Shown here piece after piece: positions 1 through 6,131 of a DNA stretch of 11,465 bases. The DNA comes from Clostridiales bacterium (GTDB lineage: Bacteria > Bacillota > Clostridia > Lachnospirales > CAG-274), in assembly GCA_021203425.1 (NCBI GenBank), contig JAJQBF010000086.1, positions 1-11,465 of the forward strand. The letters run 5' to 3'. The translations under genes were made by a program, and so were the position numbers. Within the stretch, counting starts at the first letter, position 1. The number at the start of each line of letters is the position of its first letter. The notes beneath the pieces are model-generated. The model had not been told where the DNA came from. It saw only the letters and a list, made by a program, of their open reading frames with translations, and searched no databases.

Positions 1-1
1 A

Positions 2-466
2 TATATAATACTGCCGATTGTAATTTTTATGGATTTTTTCTTTGTGAGTGAAGTGCCCTTATGGAAATGTATTCTTTATATTTTGCCTATGGCCGTTTTT
101 CTCATATCCTTGACGTATTTATTTACGCTTTGTTATCTTGCCCTTGTCGTTATATTTTATATCTTTATGTTCGGGCTGATGGTTTTGGGCGCAAAGGGCA
201 GAGGACACAGGAGGGTTAATTCATTCGGCAGGTATTTTACACTCATATATATTTTTTTGGAGTATATCGTTCTGTTTCAGGCAATATTATTCGGGCTTGA
301 ACCGGCTATTGCAGAAACAGTTATACTTATGCTTACACTTCCCGAGGTTATGTGTTTTGATTTTAAACTGTTCGGGAAAGTAAACGTAAAAAAGGCAGTA
401 TTCTGCTTACTGCCCATAGTATTTGTATTGCTTATATATTTTTATATTTTGCATATATATGTATAA
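2..466 (+). CDS. Membrane protein of unknown function, 5'-truncated by the window edge
   Basis: I do not recognise this protein. The first ATG in the window is at 29 and would give 145 residues, but the frame is open back to base 2 (nine further mostly hydrophobic codons) and no purine-rich ribosome binding site precedes that ATG. The true start is therefore probably upstream of the window. Counting from the ATG, hydrophobic segments lie at about 12-54 (enough for two helices), 68-105 (one or two helices) and 122-144. A short basic loop at about 55-69 (AKGRGHRRVNSFGR) is likely cytoplasmic. There are no catalytic motifs, and the protein ends in a hydrophobic stretch. It converges on the minus-strand gene 62 bp downstream, and I see no clear terminator hairpin between them. 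A polytopic inner-membrane protein is certain enough; the function is open. Confidence 0.6.
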   Translation, partial: YIILPIVIFMDFFFVSEVPLWKCILYILPMAVFLISLTYLFTLCYLALVVIFYIFMFGLMVLGAKGRGHRRVNSFGRYFTLIYIFLEYIVLFQAILFGLEPAIAETVILMLTLPEVMCFDFKLFGKVNVKKAVFCLLPIVFVLLIYFYILHIYV

Positions 467-528
467 TAGTGAAAAATATCCGGTTAATCAGCTTATGGAA
501 TTTTTTGATTTCTCTTAAATTCATATCT

Positions 529-1140
529 TTACTTCTCTCCCCACTGAGTTTCTCCGTTTTCACGTCTTTCTCTGTATAAATTGAAGTCAGCCTCGTAATA
601 ATACCAATTTTCTTCCGAAAGAGGCTCCGAATATGTCAAATAGTCTATATTCAGGCTGTTTCCATCGGCTGAGCAGGCTATGCCCTTGCCGCAGTCAAGA
701 TTAGCCCAAAGCTGAAAAGAAATTGTACTTTCGTCTCTGTTTATCACGTTGTATTTGCGATTTGAAAAAAGATAGTCCAATGTGTTTACAAAATCATCAT
801 CGTTTATTTTTACTCTTCCGCTTTCCGCATTTTTGCCGTAAGCGTCCGATACATACCAAGTGCCGTAGTCTTCCGTATTATATATGTAATCGGTGTTGCT
901 AATCCATACAGTGTTGTATTCGACTGACAGAAGATAATCCGAAACCTCGGAAAGCTGTTCAAAATTTTTATTAAATTCACGAAGAATCTTGTTTTTGCTT
1001 GAATAGCGGAAGGAAAGACCGCCTCCTATCATAATAGCCGGAAGAAGATATATTATAATTCCCACAATAATGATAACGGGAATTAAAGCGGTTATAACAC
1101 AGCATCTAAAACAGGATTTCTTCTTAATTTTGATAATCAT
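529..1140 (-). CDS. Membrane-anchored extracytoplasmic protein of unknown function
   Basis: This encodes 203 residues. The N-terminus is lysine-rich (residues 1-8) and has a small cysteine cluster (C10, C13, C14). One strongly hydrophobic helix follows at about 16-42, so the positive-inside rule puts the remaining ~160 residues outside the cell. That part is hydrophilic, rich in Tyr, Asp, Glu and Asn, and holds only two cysteines (C150 and C156), which could form a disulfide. The lack of a cysteine just after a signal sequence argues against a lipoprotein, and there is no obvious signal-peptidase site. The start is supported by AGGGGG about 8 bases before the ATG and by a near-consensus promoter upstream. 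It is transcribed divergently from the phosphate operon, and I see no evidence that the two share a function. I cannot assign a family. Confidence 0.75.
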   Translation of the reverse strand: MIIKIKKKSCFRCCVITALIPVIIIVGIIIYLLPAIMIGGGLSFRYSSKNKILREFNKNFEQLSEVSDYLLSVEYNTVWISNTDYIYNTEDYGTWYVSDAYGKNAESGRVKINDDDFVNTLDYLFSNRKYNVINRDESTISFQLWANLDCGKGIACSADGNSLNIDYLTYSEPLSEENWYYYEADFNLYRERRENGETQWGEK

Positions 1141-1209
1141 AATAATTTCCCCCTAAATATTCTTAATTTCATAACAGAATCCCGAAGAATTTCCCTTGTT
1201 TACTTCCGA

Positions 1210-1238
1210 ATTATAACATAAATTCGGCTTACTGTCTA
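1210..1238 (-). promoter_or_regulatory. Sigma-A-type promoter with extended -10 for the minus-strand gene
   Basis: Read on the minus strand, TAGACA (1233-1238) is followed after exactly 17 bases by TATAAT (1210-1215). The bases TGt directly before it form an extended -10. This matches the vegetative consensus at 11 of 12 hexamer positions. Transcription would start near 1203, leaving a leader of about 60 bases before the ATG at 1140. Confidence 0.75.
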
Positions 1239-1270
1239 TGTTTTTTATCACTTAATCACAAAAGAAACAC

Positions 1271-1298
1271 TTTACGGGAATTTAACCTAAACTATACG
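1271..1298 (+). promoter_or_regulatory. Candidate PhoP box upstream of pstS
   Basis: Three hexamers occur at a strict 11-bp period: TTTACG (1271-1276), TTAACC (1282-1287) and TATACG (1293-1298), each separated by 5 bases. In Bacillus subtilis the response regulator PhoP binds direct TT(A/T/C)ACA-like repeats separated by about 5 bp, upstream of or overlapping the -35 region. Here the array ends 9 bases before the proposed -35, the expected position for an activator site. The match to the hexamer is imperfect (final A absent), so this is an inference from spacing, sequence and the gene it serves. No PhoP/PhoR genes lie in the window. Confidence 0.45.
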
Positions 1299-1307
1299 TC
1301 AGCGTGA

Positions 1308-1336
1308 TAGACAGAAGGGTTATTATTTTATACAAT
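1308..1336 (+). promoter_or_regulatory. Probable promoter of the pst-phoU operon
   Basis: TAGACA (1308-1313) and TACAAT (1331-1336) are separated by exactly 17 bases, each differing from consensus at one position. The predicted start is near 1343. The leader to the pstS ATG would be about 218 bases, of which 167 are the nested inverted-repeat element; without that element it would be about 50 bases, a normal length. Placement just downstream of the candidate PhoP box supports the assignment. Confidence 0.6.
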
Positions 1337-1368
1337 TGCATTACAAAATAAATTAAAAATAAATTGTG

Positions 1369-1535
1369 ACAGTTCAGCCCAAATAACTCGCAAAGCGTCT
1401 GCGTTGCAGCCGACGCCGTTTCACGGCTCATTTTTTGCTCGTTATTTGGCGCTCCGCTCGTGATTTATCAGAAGAAATTTCTTTAGAAAGCGAGCTTTCA
1501 CAGAAATTTCTTCTGATAAATCACGGCTGAACTGT
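1369..1535. repeat. 167-bp nested inverted-repeat element (MITE- or BIME-like) in the pstS leader
   Basis: The ends are a perfect 11-bp terminal inverted repeat: ACAGTTCAGCC (1369-1379) and GGCTGAACTGT (1525-1535). They enclose two independent hairpins. The left arm pairs CCAAATAAC (1379-1387) with GTTATTTGG (1441-1449); past a 2x2 mismatch it continues with GCAAA (1390-1394) against TTTGC (1434-1438), and its GC-rich tip has alternative pairings such as AGCCG/CGGCT. The right arm is a perfect 24-bp stem (1459-1482 with 1502-1525), capped by GAAAGC/GCTTTC (1486-1491 and 1494-1499). The whole folds as a three-way junction or cruciform. There is no plausible ORF inside. I see no clear target-site duplication, so mobility is inferred from architecture only. 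It ends 11 bases before the GGAG that serves pstS. Confidence 0.8.
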
Positions 1536-1560
1536 TGCATAAAAAAGGAGAATTACGAAA

Positions 1561-2436
1561 ATGAAAAAGTTAATAATTACCACTGTTTTAGCAGCTGCTA
1601 TAGCAGCAGGCTGCGGTTCATCAAGTCAGAGCACATCAACAGCTGACAGTGCAGACACAAGCGCCGACACAGAGTCTTCACAGGAGGCATCGGCTGACAT
1701 TACCGGTTCAGTAACAATGAACGGCTCAACTTCTATGGAAAAGCTTGCATCGGCTTTAAGCGAAGCATTTATGCAGAAGTACCCCGGAGTAAGCGCAACG
1801 GCTGAGTTTACAGGTTCAAGCGCCGGAATCGAAAGCGTTACCGCAGGTTCTGTTGATATAGGAAATTCTTTAAGAGCCTTAAAGGAAGAGGAGCTTGCAA
1901 ACGGACTTGTTGAAAATATCGTAGCTATCGACGGTATCGCTGTTGTTGCTGACCCTTCAAACACAGTTGACAGTCTTACTCTTGATGAGCTTAAGTCAAT
2001 CTATACAGGTGAAATTTCAAACTGGAGCGAAGTAGGGAGAAATGACGCTCAGATTGTTGTAATAGGAAGAGAGTCAGGCTCGGGAACAAGAGGAGCCTTC
2101 GAAGAGCTTTTGGAAATCGAAGACCAGTGTGCATATGCACAGGAAATCGACTCTACAGGCGCTGTTATGGCTAAGGTTGCATCAATCGAAGGAGCTATAG
2201 GCTATGTTTCACTTGACGTTGTTGATGACACTGTTAAGGCACTCAGCTTAGAGGGTGTTGAGGCTACTGAAGAAAATATCAAAGCCGGCACATATCCTCT
2301 TCAAAGACCCTTCATTATGGCTACAAAGGGCGAAATCAGCGAGCAGAGCGACGCTGTTCAGGCATTCTTCGACTACATCGCAAGTGATGAAGGACAGGAA
2401 ATTATTAAGTCTGTAGGTTTAATTACTGTAGACTGA
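1561..2436 (+). CDS. pstS: PstS, phosphate-binding lipoprotein of the Pst ABC transporter
   Basis: This is the extracytoplasmic receptor that captures inorganic phosphate and hands it to PstC/PstA. It has 291 residues, a usual length for the Gram-positive form. A short signal peptide ends in a lipobox, with the lipidated cysteine at C18 (IAAGC). A Ser/Thr/Asp-rich flexible linker (19-47) follows, then a two-lobed periplasmic-binding-protein fold (about 48-291). Phosphate-contact motifs of the family are visible: NGSTS at 54-58, TGSSAG at 84-89, an Asp in AIDGIAV (D124 region) and GRESGSGTRG at 169-178. The start is supported by GGAG 10 bases upstream. It is the first gene of the operon; pstC follows after 150 bp of structured DNA, fitting the usual need for more PstS than membrane subunits. 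Expression is likely induced by phosphate limitation through the upstream PhoP-like box. Confidence 0.96.
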   Translation: MKKLIITTVLAAAIAAGCGSSSQSTSTADSADTSADTESSQEASADITGSVTMNGSTSMEKLASALSEAFMQKYPGVSATAEFTGSSAGIESVTAGSVDIGNSLRALKEEELANGLVENIVAIDGIAVVADPSNTVDSLTLDELKSIYTGEISNWSEVGRNDAQIVVIGRESGSGTRGAFEELLEIEDQCAYAQEIDSTGAVMAKVASIEGAIGYVSLDVVDDTVKALSLEGVEATEENIKAGTYPLQRPFIMATKGEISEQSDAVQAFFDYIASDEGQEIIKSVGLITVD

Positions 2437-2451
2437 GTGGTGTTAAGTTAG

Positions 2452-2513
2452 AGAGAGGTGCCGGTACGACCCCTCTGTCAGCCTTTGGCTGACACCTCCC
2501 CTAAAAGGGGAGG
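2452..2513 (+). repeat. Three back-to-back hairpins between pstS and pstC
   Basis: Hairpin I spans 2452-2476: AGAG, one A/C mismatch and GGT pair with ACC and CTCT around a 9-base loop. Hairpin II is TGTCAGCC-TTT-GGCTGACA (2476-2494). Hairpin III is CCTCCCCT-AAA-AGGGGAGG (2495-2513). They abut with no spacer, and TCAGCCT (2478-2484) could alternatively pair with AGGCTGA (2511-2517). No T-run follows hairpin III, so this is not a standard terminator. Likely roles are protecting the 3' end of a pstS-only transcript or being a dispersed intergenic repeat. The structure is seen; the role is inferred. Confidence 0.75.
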
Positions 2514-2534
2514 CTGAATAGAAGGATTAAGTGT

Positions 2535-2567
2535 GGGGAAAATTCGTCAAGGATTTTCCCTTTGTTG
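2535..2567 (+). terminator. Terminator-like hairpin (possible attenuator) between pstS and pstC
   Basis: GGGAAAATTC (2536-2545) pairs with GGATTTTCCC (2551-2560) around the 5-base loop GTCAA, with one U-G pair, and is followed by the weak T-tract TTTGTTGT. The stem is AT-rich and the tract interrupted, so termination would be partial. Partial termination here would give excess pstS message over pstCAB, the stoichiometry usual for binding-protein transporters. The hairpin ends 16 bases before the GAGGTG site of pstC. Confidence 0.5.
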
Positions 2568-2586
2568 TAAGATTTGAGGTGAATTT

Positions 2587-3726
2587 ATGGAGAATATTTC
2601 GGCGGCGAAAGGCCGTTTTAAAGGAAAAGCCGAAGCCTCGGGAAAGGTTAAAAATATGAGCAACGACTTTTCGATAAACGGAGGAAGTGCATCGAAAAAT
2701 TTTATTGAAGTACTTATGAAGTTTATATTTTTCCTCTGCGGAATGACGGCTGTTACTGCCGTTTTGGCAATTACCCTTTATATGATAATATCGGGAACAC
2801 CGGCACTGTTTAAAGTGGGCATAATAGATATGCTTTTTAATACAGCCTGGGCGCCCACAGCGTCAGAGCCTTCCTTCGGTATTGCTTATATGATTTTAAC
2901 ATCTGTAATAGGTACTGCCTGTGCCATTGTTATAGGTGTGCCCGTCGGGCTTTTGGCAGCGGTTTTCCTTTCGGAGGTTGCCCATAAAAATGTAGCGGCT
3001 GCGGTAAAGCCTGCTGTTGAGCTTTTAGCAGGAATCCCTTCTATCGTTTACGGACTTATGGGTGTTCTTATTATAAACCCCCTTATGTATAAGCTGGAGC
3101 TTTTAATTTTCAGCAGTTCAAAAACACACCAGTTTACAGGCGGAGCAAATATGCTTGCGGCTATACTGGTTCTTGCGGTTATGATTCTTCCCACTGTTAT
3201 AAACGTGTCGGAAACATCTTTAAGAGCAGTTCCGGCGGAGTTAAGAGCGGCTTCACTTGCCCTCGGTGCCACAAAAACACAGACAATTTTTAAAACAACC
3301 ATTCCTGCGGCAAAAAACGGCATTATTACGGCTATTGTTTTAGGCGTAGGAAGAGCAATCGGCGAGGCTATGGCCATAGTTTTGGTTTCCGGAAATTCAG
3401 TTAATCTGCCTGTTCCCTTTAATTCGGTAAGATTTTTAACAACCGGTATTGTTTCGGAAATGTCATATTCAAGCGGTCTTCACAGACGGGCGCTTTTTAC
3501 GGTTGGTCCTGTGCTTTTTGCCTTTATAATGACAATTAATATAGTTATAAATAAAATTATAAAAGGGGGAAGCAAAGATGCCAAGTATTATATACGGTTC
3601 CAAAAAAAGAATTTCGGATATTGTTCTGCTTTTACTTATATATTTGTCGGCTGCCATAGCCGTAGGAATTCTTGTAGGTATTGTGGCTTGTGTTTTTGTA
3701 AGAGGCATAGGCTCGATAAATCTTGA
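2587..3726 (+). CDS. pstC: PstC, phosphate ABC transporter permease, with atypical N- and C-terminal extensions
   Basis: This is an inner-membrane channel subunit that pairs with PstA. It has 379 residues against about 290-320 for typical PstC. Hydrophobic helices lie at about 45-70, 97-130, 145-165, 188-207, 244-268 and 303-324, the six expected. The cytoplasmic coupling loop that docks on PstB is visible at about 218-240 (ELRAASLALGATK...TTIP, the EAA-type motif). The first ~40 residues are a hydrophilic extension. GAGGTG six bases upstream supports the ATG at 2587; an internal ATG at 2656 (residue 24) would give a shorter form with a weaker site. The last 49 residues (331-379, six cysteines) are encoded by DNA that overlaps pstA in another frame and do not look like PstC, so the original stop has probably been lost. 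Confidence 0.9.
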   Translation: MENISAAKGRFKGKAEASGKVKNMSNDFSINGGSASKNFIEVLMKFIFFLCGMTAVTAVLAITLYMIISGTPALFKVGIIDMLFNTAWAPTASEPSFGIAYMILTSVIGTACAIVIGVPVGLLAAVFLSEVAHKNVAAAVKPAVELLAGIPSIVYGLMGVLIINPLMYKLELLIFSSSKTHQFTGGANMLAAILVLAVMILPTVINVSETSLRAVPAELRAASLALGATKTQTIFKTTIPAAKNGIITAIVLGVGRAIGEAMAIVLVSGNSVNLPVPFNSVRFLTTGIVSEMSYSSGLHRRALFTVGPVLFAFIMTINIVINKIIKGGSKDAKYYIRFQKKNFGYCSAFTYIFVGCHSRRNSCRYCGLCFCKRHRLDKS

Positions 3727-4429
3727 ATTTTTGACAACCGTTACTTCAGCTATAAACGGAACCTTCGGAATTTTGGGCAATATTGTAAACGCACTTTACA
3801 TTATTGTAATAACGATTTTAATAGCAACCCCCATAGGAATAGGAGCGGCGGTTTATCTTACCGAATATGCCAAACCGGGAAAGCTGGTTAATCTTATAGA
3901 ATTCACAACGGAAACCCTTTCGGGTATACCCTCGATTATATACGGTCTTTTCGGAATGGTTTTCTTCGGAACAAGCCTTAAGCTGGGCTTTTCAATACTC
4001 TGCGGCTCTTTGACACTTACGATTATGATTCTTCCCATAATAATAAGTACAACACAGTCGGCCCTTAAAACAATACATATGAGCTACAGAAGCGGAGCAA
4101 TGGGCATAGGCGCCACAAAGTGGTATATGATAAGAACAATTATACTGCCCAGCGCTATGCCGGGTATTGTAACAGCCGTTATTTTGAGTATAGGCCGTAT
4201 TGTAGGGGAGTCGGCGGCGCTGCTGTTTACGGCAGGAAGTGCTTATCTTCTGCCTAAGTCATTCTTCGGTCACATATTTACATCAGCCGGAACCCTTACC
4301 ATACAGATGTACTTAAGTATGTCAAAAGCGGAATACGGTCAGGCCTTCGGCATTGCCCTTATACTTATTTGTGTTGTTTTGTTAATCAACTTCCTGACAA
4401 AGGTTGTCATAAAGTTAGGAACGAAATAA
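3578..4429 (+). CDS. pstA: PstA, phosphate ABC transporter permease
   Basis: This is the second channel subunit of the phosphate importer, 283 residues, a normal length. Hydrophobic helices lie at about 14-42, 66-95, 115-131, 138-157, 196-220 and 254-275. The EAA-type coupling loop is at about 169-197 (SYRSGAMGIGATKWYM...LPSAMPGI), matching the PstC loop and giving the docking site for PstB. The start at 3578 is supported by AGGGGG 8 bases upstream and by the family-like N-terminus beginning just before the first helix. The gene begins inside the 3' end of pstC as read (149-bp overlap), so its translation is probably coupled to pstC. PstB follows after 23 bp. The assignment is very secure because position, length and motifs all agree. 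Confidence 0.95.
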   Translation: MPSIIYGSKKRISDIVLLLLIYLSAAIAVGILVGIVACVFVRGIGSINLEFLTTVTSAINGTFGILGNIVNALYIIVITILIATPIGIGAAVYLTEYAKPGKLVNLIEFTTETLSGIPSIIYGLFGMVFFGTSLKLGFSILCGSLTLTIMILPIIISTTQSALKTIHMSYRSGAMGIGATKWYMIRTIILPSAMPGIVTAVILSIGRIVGESAALLFTAGSAYLLPKSFFGHIFTSAGTLTIQMYLSMSKAEYGQAFGIALILICVVLLINFLTKVVIKLGTK

Positions 4430-4452
4430 CTTAAAAGATTGAGAGGTTATAT

Positions 4453-5208
4453 ATGGAAAATAAAATCAGCGTAACAAATTTGAATTTATATTACGGGCAG
4501 AACCATGCCTTAAAAAGCGTTTCAATGGATATTCCCGAAAGAAAAATAACGGCCTTTATAGGTCCTTCGGGCTGTGGAAAGTCTACATTTTTGAAAACAC
4601 TTAACAGAATGAACGACCTTGTGGAAAACTGCCGAATTGAGGGAGAAATTCTCCTTGACGGAGAGGATATTTACTCACCTAAGGTTGACACAACCCTGCT
4701 TCGAAAAAAAGTGGGTATGGTTTTTCAGCAGCCGAACCCCTTTCCTATGAGTATATATGACAATGTTGCCTACGGTCCCAGAATTCACGGAATAAAGGAC
4801 AAAAGAACCCTTGATGAAATCGTTGAAACAAGCCTTAGGGGAGCAGCGATTTTCGATGAGGTTAAGGACAGACTTAAAAAATCAGCCTTAGGGCTTTCCG
4901 GCGGTCAGCAGCAAAGACTTTGCATAGCAAGAGCCTTAGCCGTAAGACCGGGGGTCATTCTTATGGACGAGCCTACCTCTGCCCTCGACCCTATTTCCAC
5001 TCTTAAAATAGAAGATCTTATGGACGACCTTAAAAAGCAGTATACAGTTGCTATTGTTACCCACAATATGCAGCAGGCGGCAAGAATTGCGGATTATACA
5101 GCCTTTTTCCTTGTAGGAGAAATGGTTGAAACAGGGGCAACCTCGGATTTGTTCTCACGTCCGAAGGATAAGAGAACAGAAGACTATATTACCGGAAGAT
5201 TCGGATAA
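4453..5208 (+). CDS. pstB: PstB, phosphate-transporting ATPase
   Basis: This is the cytoplasmic ATPase that powers phosphate import (EC 7.3.2.1), 251 residues, full length. All ABC motifs are visible in order: Walker A GPSGCGKST at 37-45, the Q-loop in FQQPNPFPMS at 91-100 (the PNPFP signature is characteristic of PstB), the ABC signature LSGGQQQR at 148-155, Walker B VILMDEP at 168-174, the D-loop SALDP at 176-180 and the switch histidine H204 in VTHNMQQA. The protein ends in YITGRFG, the usual PstB C-terminus. GAGAGG six bases upstream sets the start. The stop codon overlaps the AAGGAGG site of phoU, so the two are translationally linked. No residue essential for ATP hydrolysis is missing. 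Confidence 0.97.
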   Translation: MENKISVTNLNLYYGQNHALKSVSMDIPERKITAFIGPSGCGKSTFLKTLNRMNDLVENCRIEGEILLDGEDIYSPKVDTTLLRKKVGMVFQQPNPFPMSIYDNVAYGPRIHGIKDKRTLDEIVETSLRGAAIFDEVKDRLKKSALGLSGGQQQRLCIARALAVRPGVILMDEPTSALDPISTLKIEDLMDDLKKQYTVAIVTHNMQQAARIADYTAFFLVGEMVETGATSDLFSRPKDKRTEDYITGRFG

Positions 5209-5221
5209 GGAGGCAAGGCTT

Positions 5222-5881
5222 ATGGCAAGACATACATTTGACACAGAGCTTCAAAATTTAAAGGTGGAACTTGTAAGAATGGCGGGAATGGTTGAAGAAC
5301 AGATTAACAACTCTAAGGAGGCTTTTAAAAGAAAAAACGATAAGCTGGCTATGGACGTAATCGAAAAGGACAGAGCAGTTGACGATATTGAAAAAAGCAT
5401 AGAGTCAAAATGTCTTTCACTTCTTCTTAAACAGCAGCCTGTGGCAAGAGATTTGAGAACGGTTTCAACTGCCCTTAAAATGGTTACCGATCTTGAAAGA
5501 ATAGGAGATCAGGCGGCAGACATAGCAGACCTTGTAAGACATATGGACGGGGAGCATATTTACAGCATAGTTCAGCACTTACCCCCTATGGCGGAGCTTT
5601 CCGTTGAAATGGTTCATAATTCAATTATGGCCTTTGTTTCCGAAGATATGGAACTGGCGAAGGAAACAATAGAGCAGGACGACAAGGTTGACGAGCTTTT
5701 CGACCAGGTTAAAAACGAGGTTGTTGAAATATTAAAATCCGATCCGGATAAAATGGACTCAAGTATTAACTTTCTTATGATAGCAAAATATCTTGAAAGA
5801 ATAGGGGATCACGCCGAAAATATCTGTGACTGGACGGAATTTTCGGAAACGGGAGATTATAAAAACGCAAGAATATTGTAA
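5222..5881 (+). CDS. phoU: PhoU, phosphate transport/signalling regulator
   Basis: PhoU is a cytoplasmic, mostly helical protein that binds metal clusters, interacts with the Pst transporter and the PhoR kinase, and keeps the Pho response off when phosphate is plentiful. It has 219 residues, the normal length. It shows the family's two internally repeated three-helix halves, each with the metal-binding signature: DLERIGDQAADI at 90-101 and YLERIGDHAENI at 190-201. The frame is open further back into pstB, but the start at 5222 is chosen because AAGGAGG at 5207-5213 lies 8 bases before it and the protein then begins with the usual PhoU N-terminus (ARHTFDTEL). It is the last gene of the operon, followed by a strong terminator. 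Its PhoR partner is not in the window. Confidence 0.95.
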   Translation: MARHTFDTELQNLKVELVRMAGMVEEQINNSKEAFKRKNDKLAMDVIEKDRAVDDIEKSIESKCLSLLLKQQPVARDLRTVSTALKMVTDLERIGDQAADIADLVRHMDGEHIYSIVQHLPPMAELSVEMVHNSIMAFVSEDMELAKETIEQDDKVDELFDQVKNEVVEILKSDPDKMDSSINFLMIAKYLERIGDHAENICDWTEFSETGDYKNARIL

Positions 5882-5899
5882 AAACATCTGTATAAACAA

Positions 5900-5943
5900 G
5901 GCGGGCGGTTCGCAAACAGGAACTGTCTGTCTTTTATTTTTTT
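5900..5943 (+). terminator. Rho-independent terminator closing the pst-phoU operon
   Basis: GGCGGGCGGTTC (5900-5911) pairs along its full 12 bases with GAACTGTCTGTC (5920-5931), using four G-U pairs, around the loop GCAAACAG. The stem runs straight into TTTTATTTTTTT (5932-5943). It lies 19 bases after the phoU stop. On the minus strand the G-U pairs become mismatches, so it should act only in the plus direction. Confidence 0.85.
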
Positions 5944-6041
5944 GTAAGGAATGACTTTACAAAACTATGTGTTTTTGTGAAAATTTGTGCAAAAAAATAT
6001 AACCTTGAGCAAAAAAACAGGTGAAAATTGTGATTTTTGGA

Positions 6042-6070
6042 TTTACAACAGGGGATAAAGGTGGTATAAT
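6042..6070 (+). promoter_or_regulatory. Extended -10 promoter of the paaK-ior operon
   Basis: TTTACA (6042-6047), a 17-base spacer and TATAAT (6065-6070) preceded by TGG give an extended -10 promoter at 11 of 12 hexamer positions. The start of transcription is expected near 6077, leaving a leader of about 55 bases. GGAGTG (6116-6121) is the ribosome binding site of the first gene. No riboswitch or T-box fits in this short leader. Between the terminator and the promoter (5944-6041) the DNA is AT-rich; an 8-bp inverted repeat, TTTTGTAA/TTACAAAA (5940-5964), is the only other structure I see. Confidence 0.8.
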
Positions 6071-6131
6071 ACAATAATGGTACTGCCACGAAATGTAATA
6101 CATAAGACAGAGAATGGAGTGAAATTTTATA

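Noticed and set aside
1369..1535. Riboswitch in the pstS leader
   Set aside because: The element has terminal inverted repeats and near-perfect long stems. It does not match the conserved loops and junctions of known riboswitch classes, and the phosphate operon is usually controlled by PhoPR.
1336..1540. TTGCAT at 1336-1341 and 1535-1540 as a target-site duplication flanking the nested repeat
   Set aside because: The left copy lies 27 bases outside the terminal inverted repeat and the right copy overlaps its last base, so they are not placed as a duplication would be; a six-base match in AT-rich DNA is expected by chance.
1626..1964. 112-codon open frame on the minus strand inside pstS
   Set aside because: It is antisense to a well-supported gene, mirrors its codon pattern, and has no ribosome binding site or recognisable domain.
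2495..2513. The GC-rich hairpin CCTCCCCT-AAA-AGGGGAGG as an intrinsic terminator after pstS
   Set aside because: The bases that follow are GCTGAATAGAAGG, with no T-tract, so the stem alone does not meet the intrinsic terminator pattern.
3048..3377. Minus-strand open frame inside pstC (and similar ones inside pstA, iorA, iorB, the ACT gene and the hydrolase)
   Set aside because: All are antisense shadows of recognised proteins, without start signals or family features.
5126..5221. 32-codon upstream extension of phoU overlapping the end of pstB
   Set aside because: The residues are pstB DNA read in another frame and do not look like PhoU. The ATG at 5222 has an excellent AAGGAGG site at the right distance and gives a normal 219-residue PhoU.
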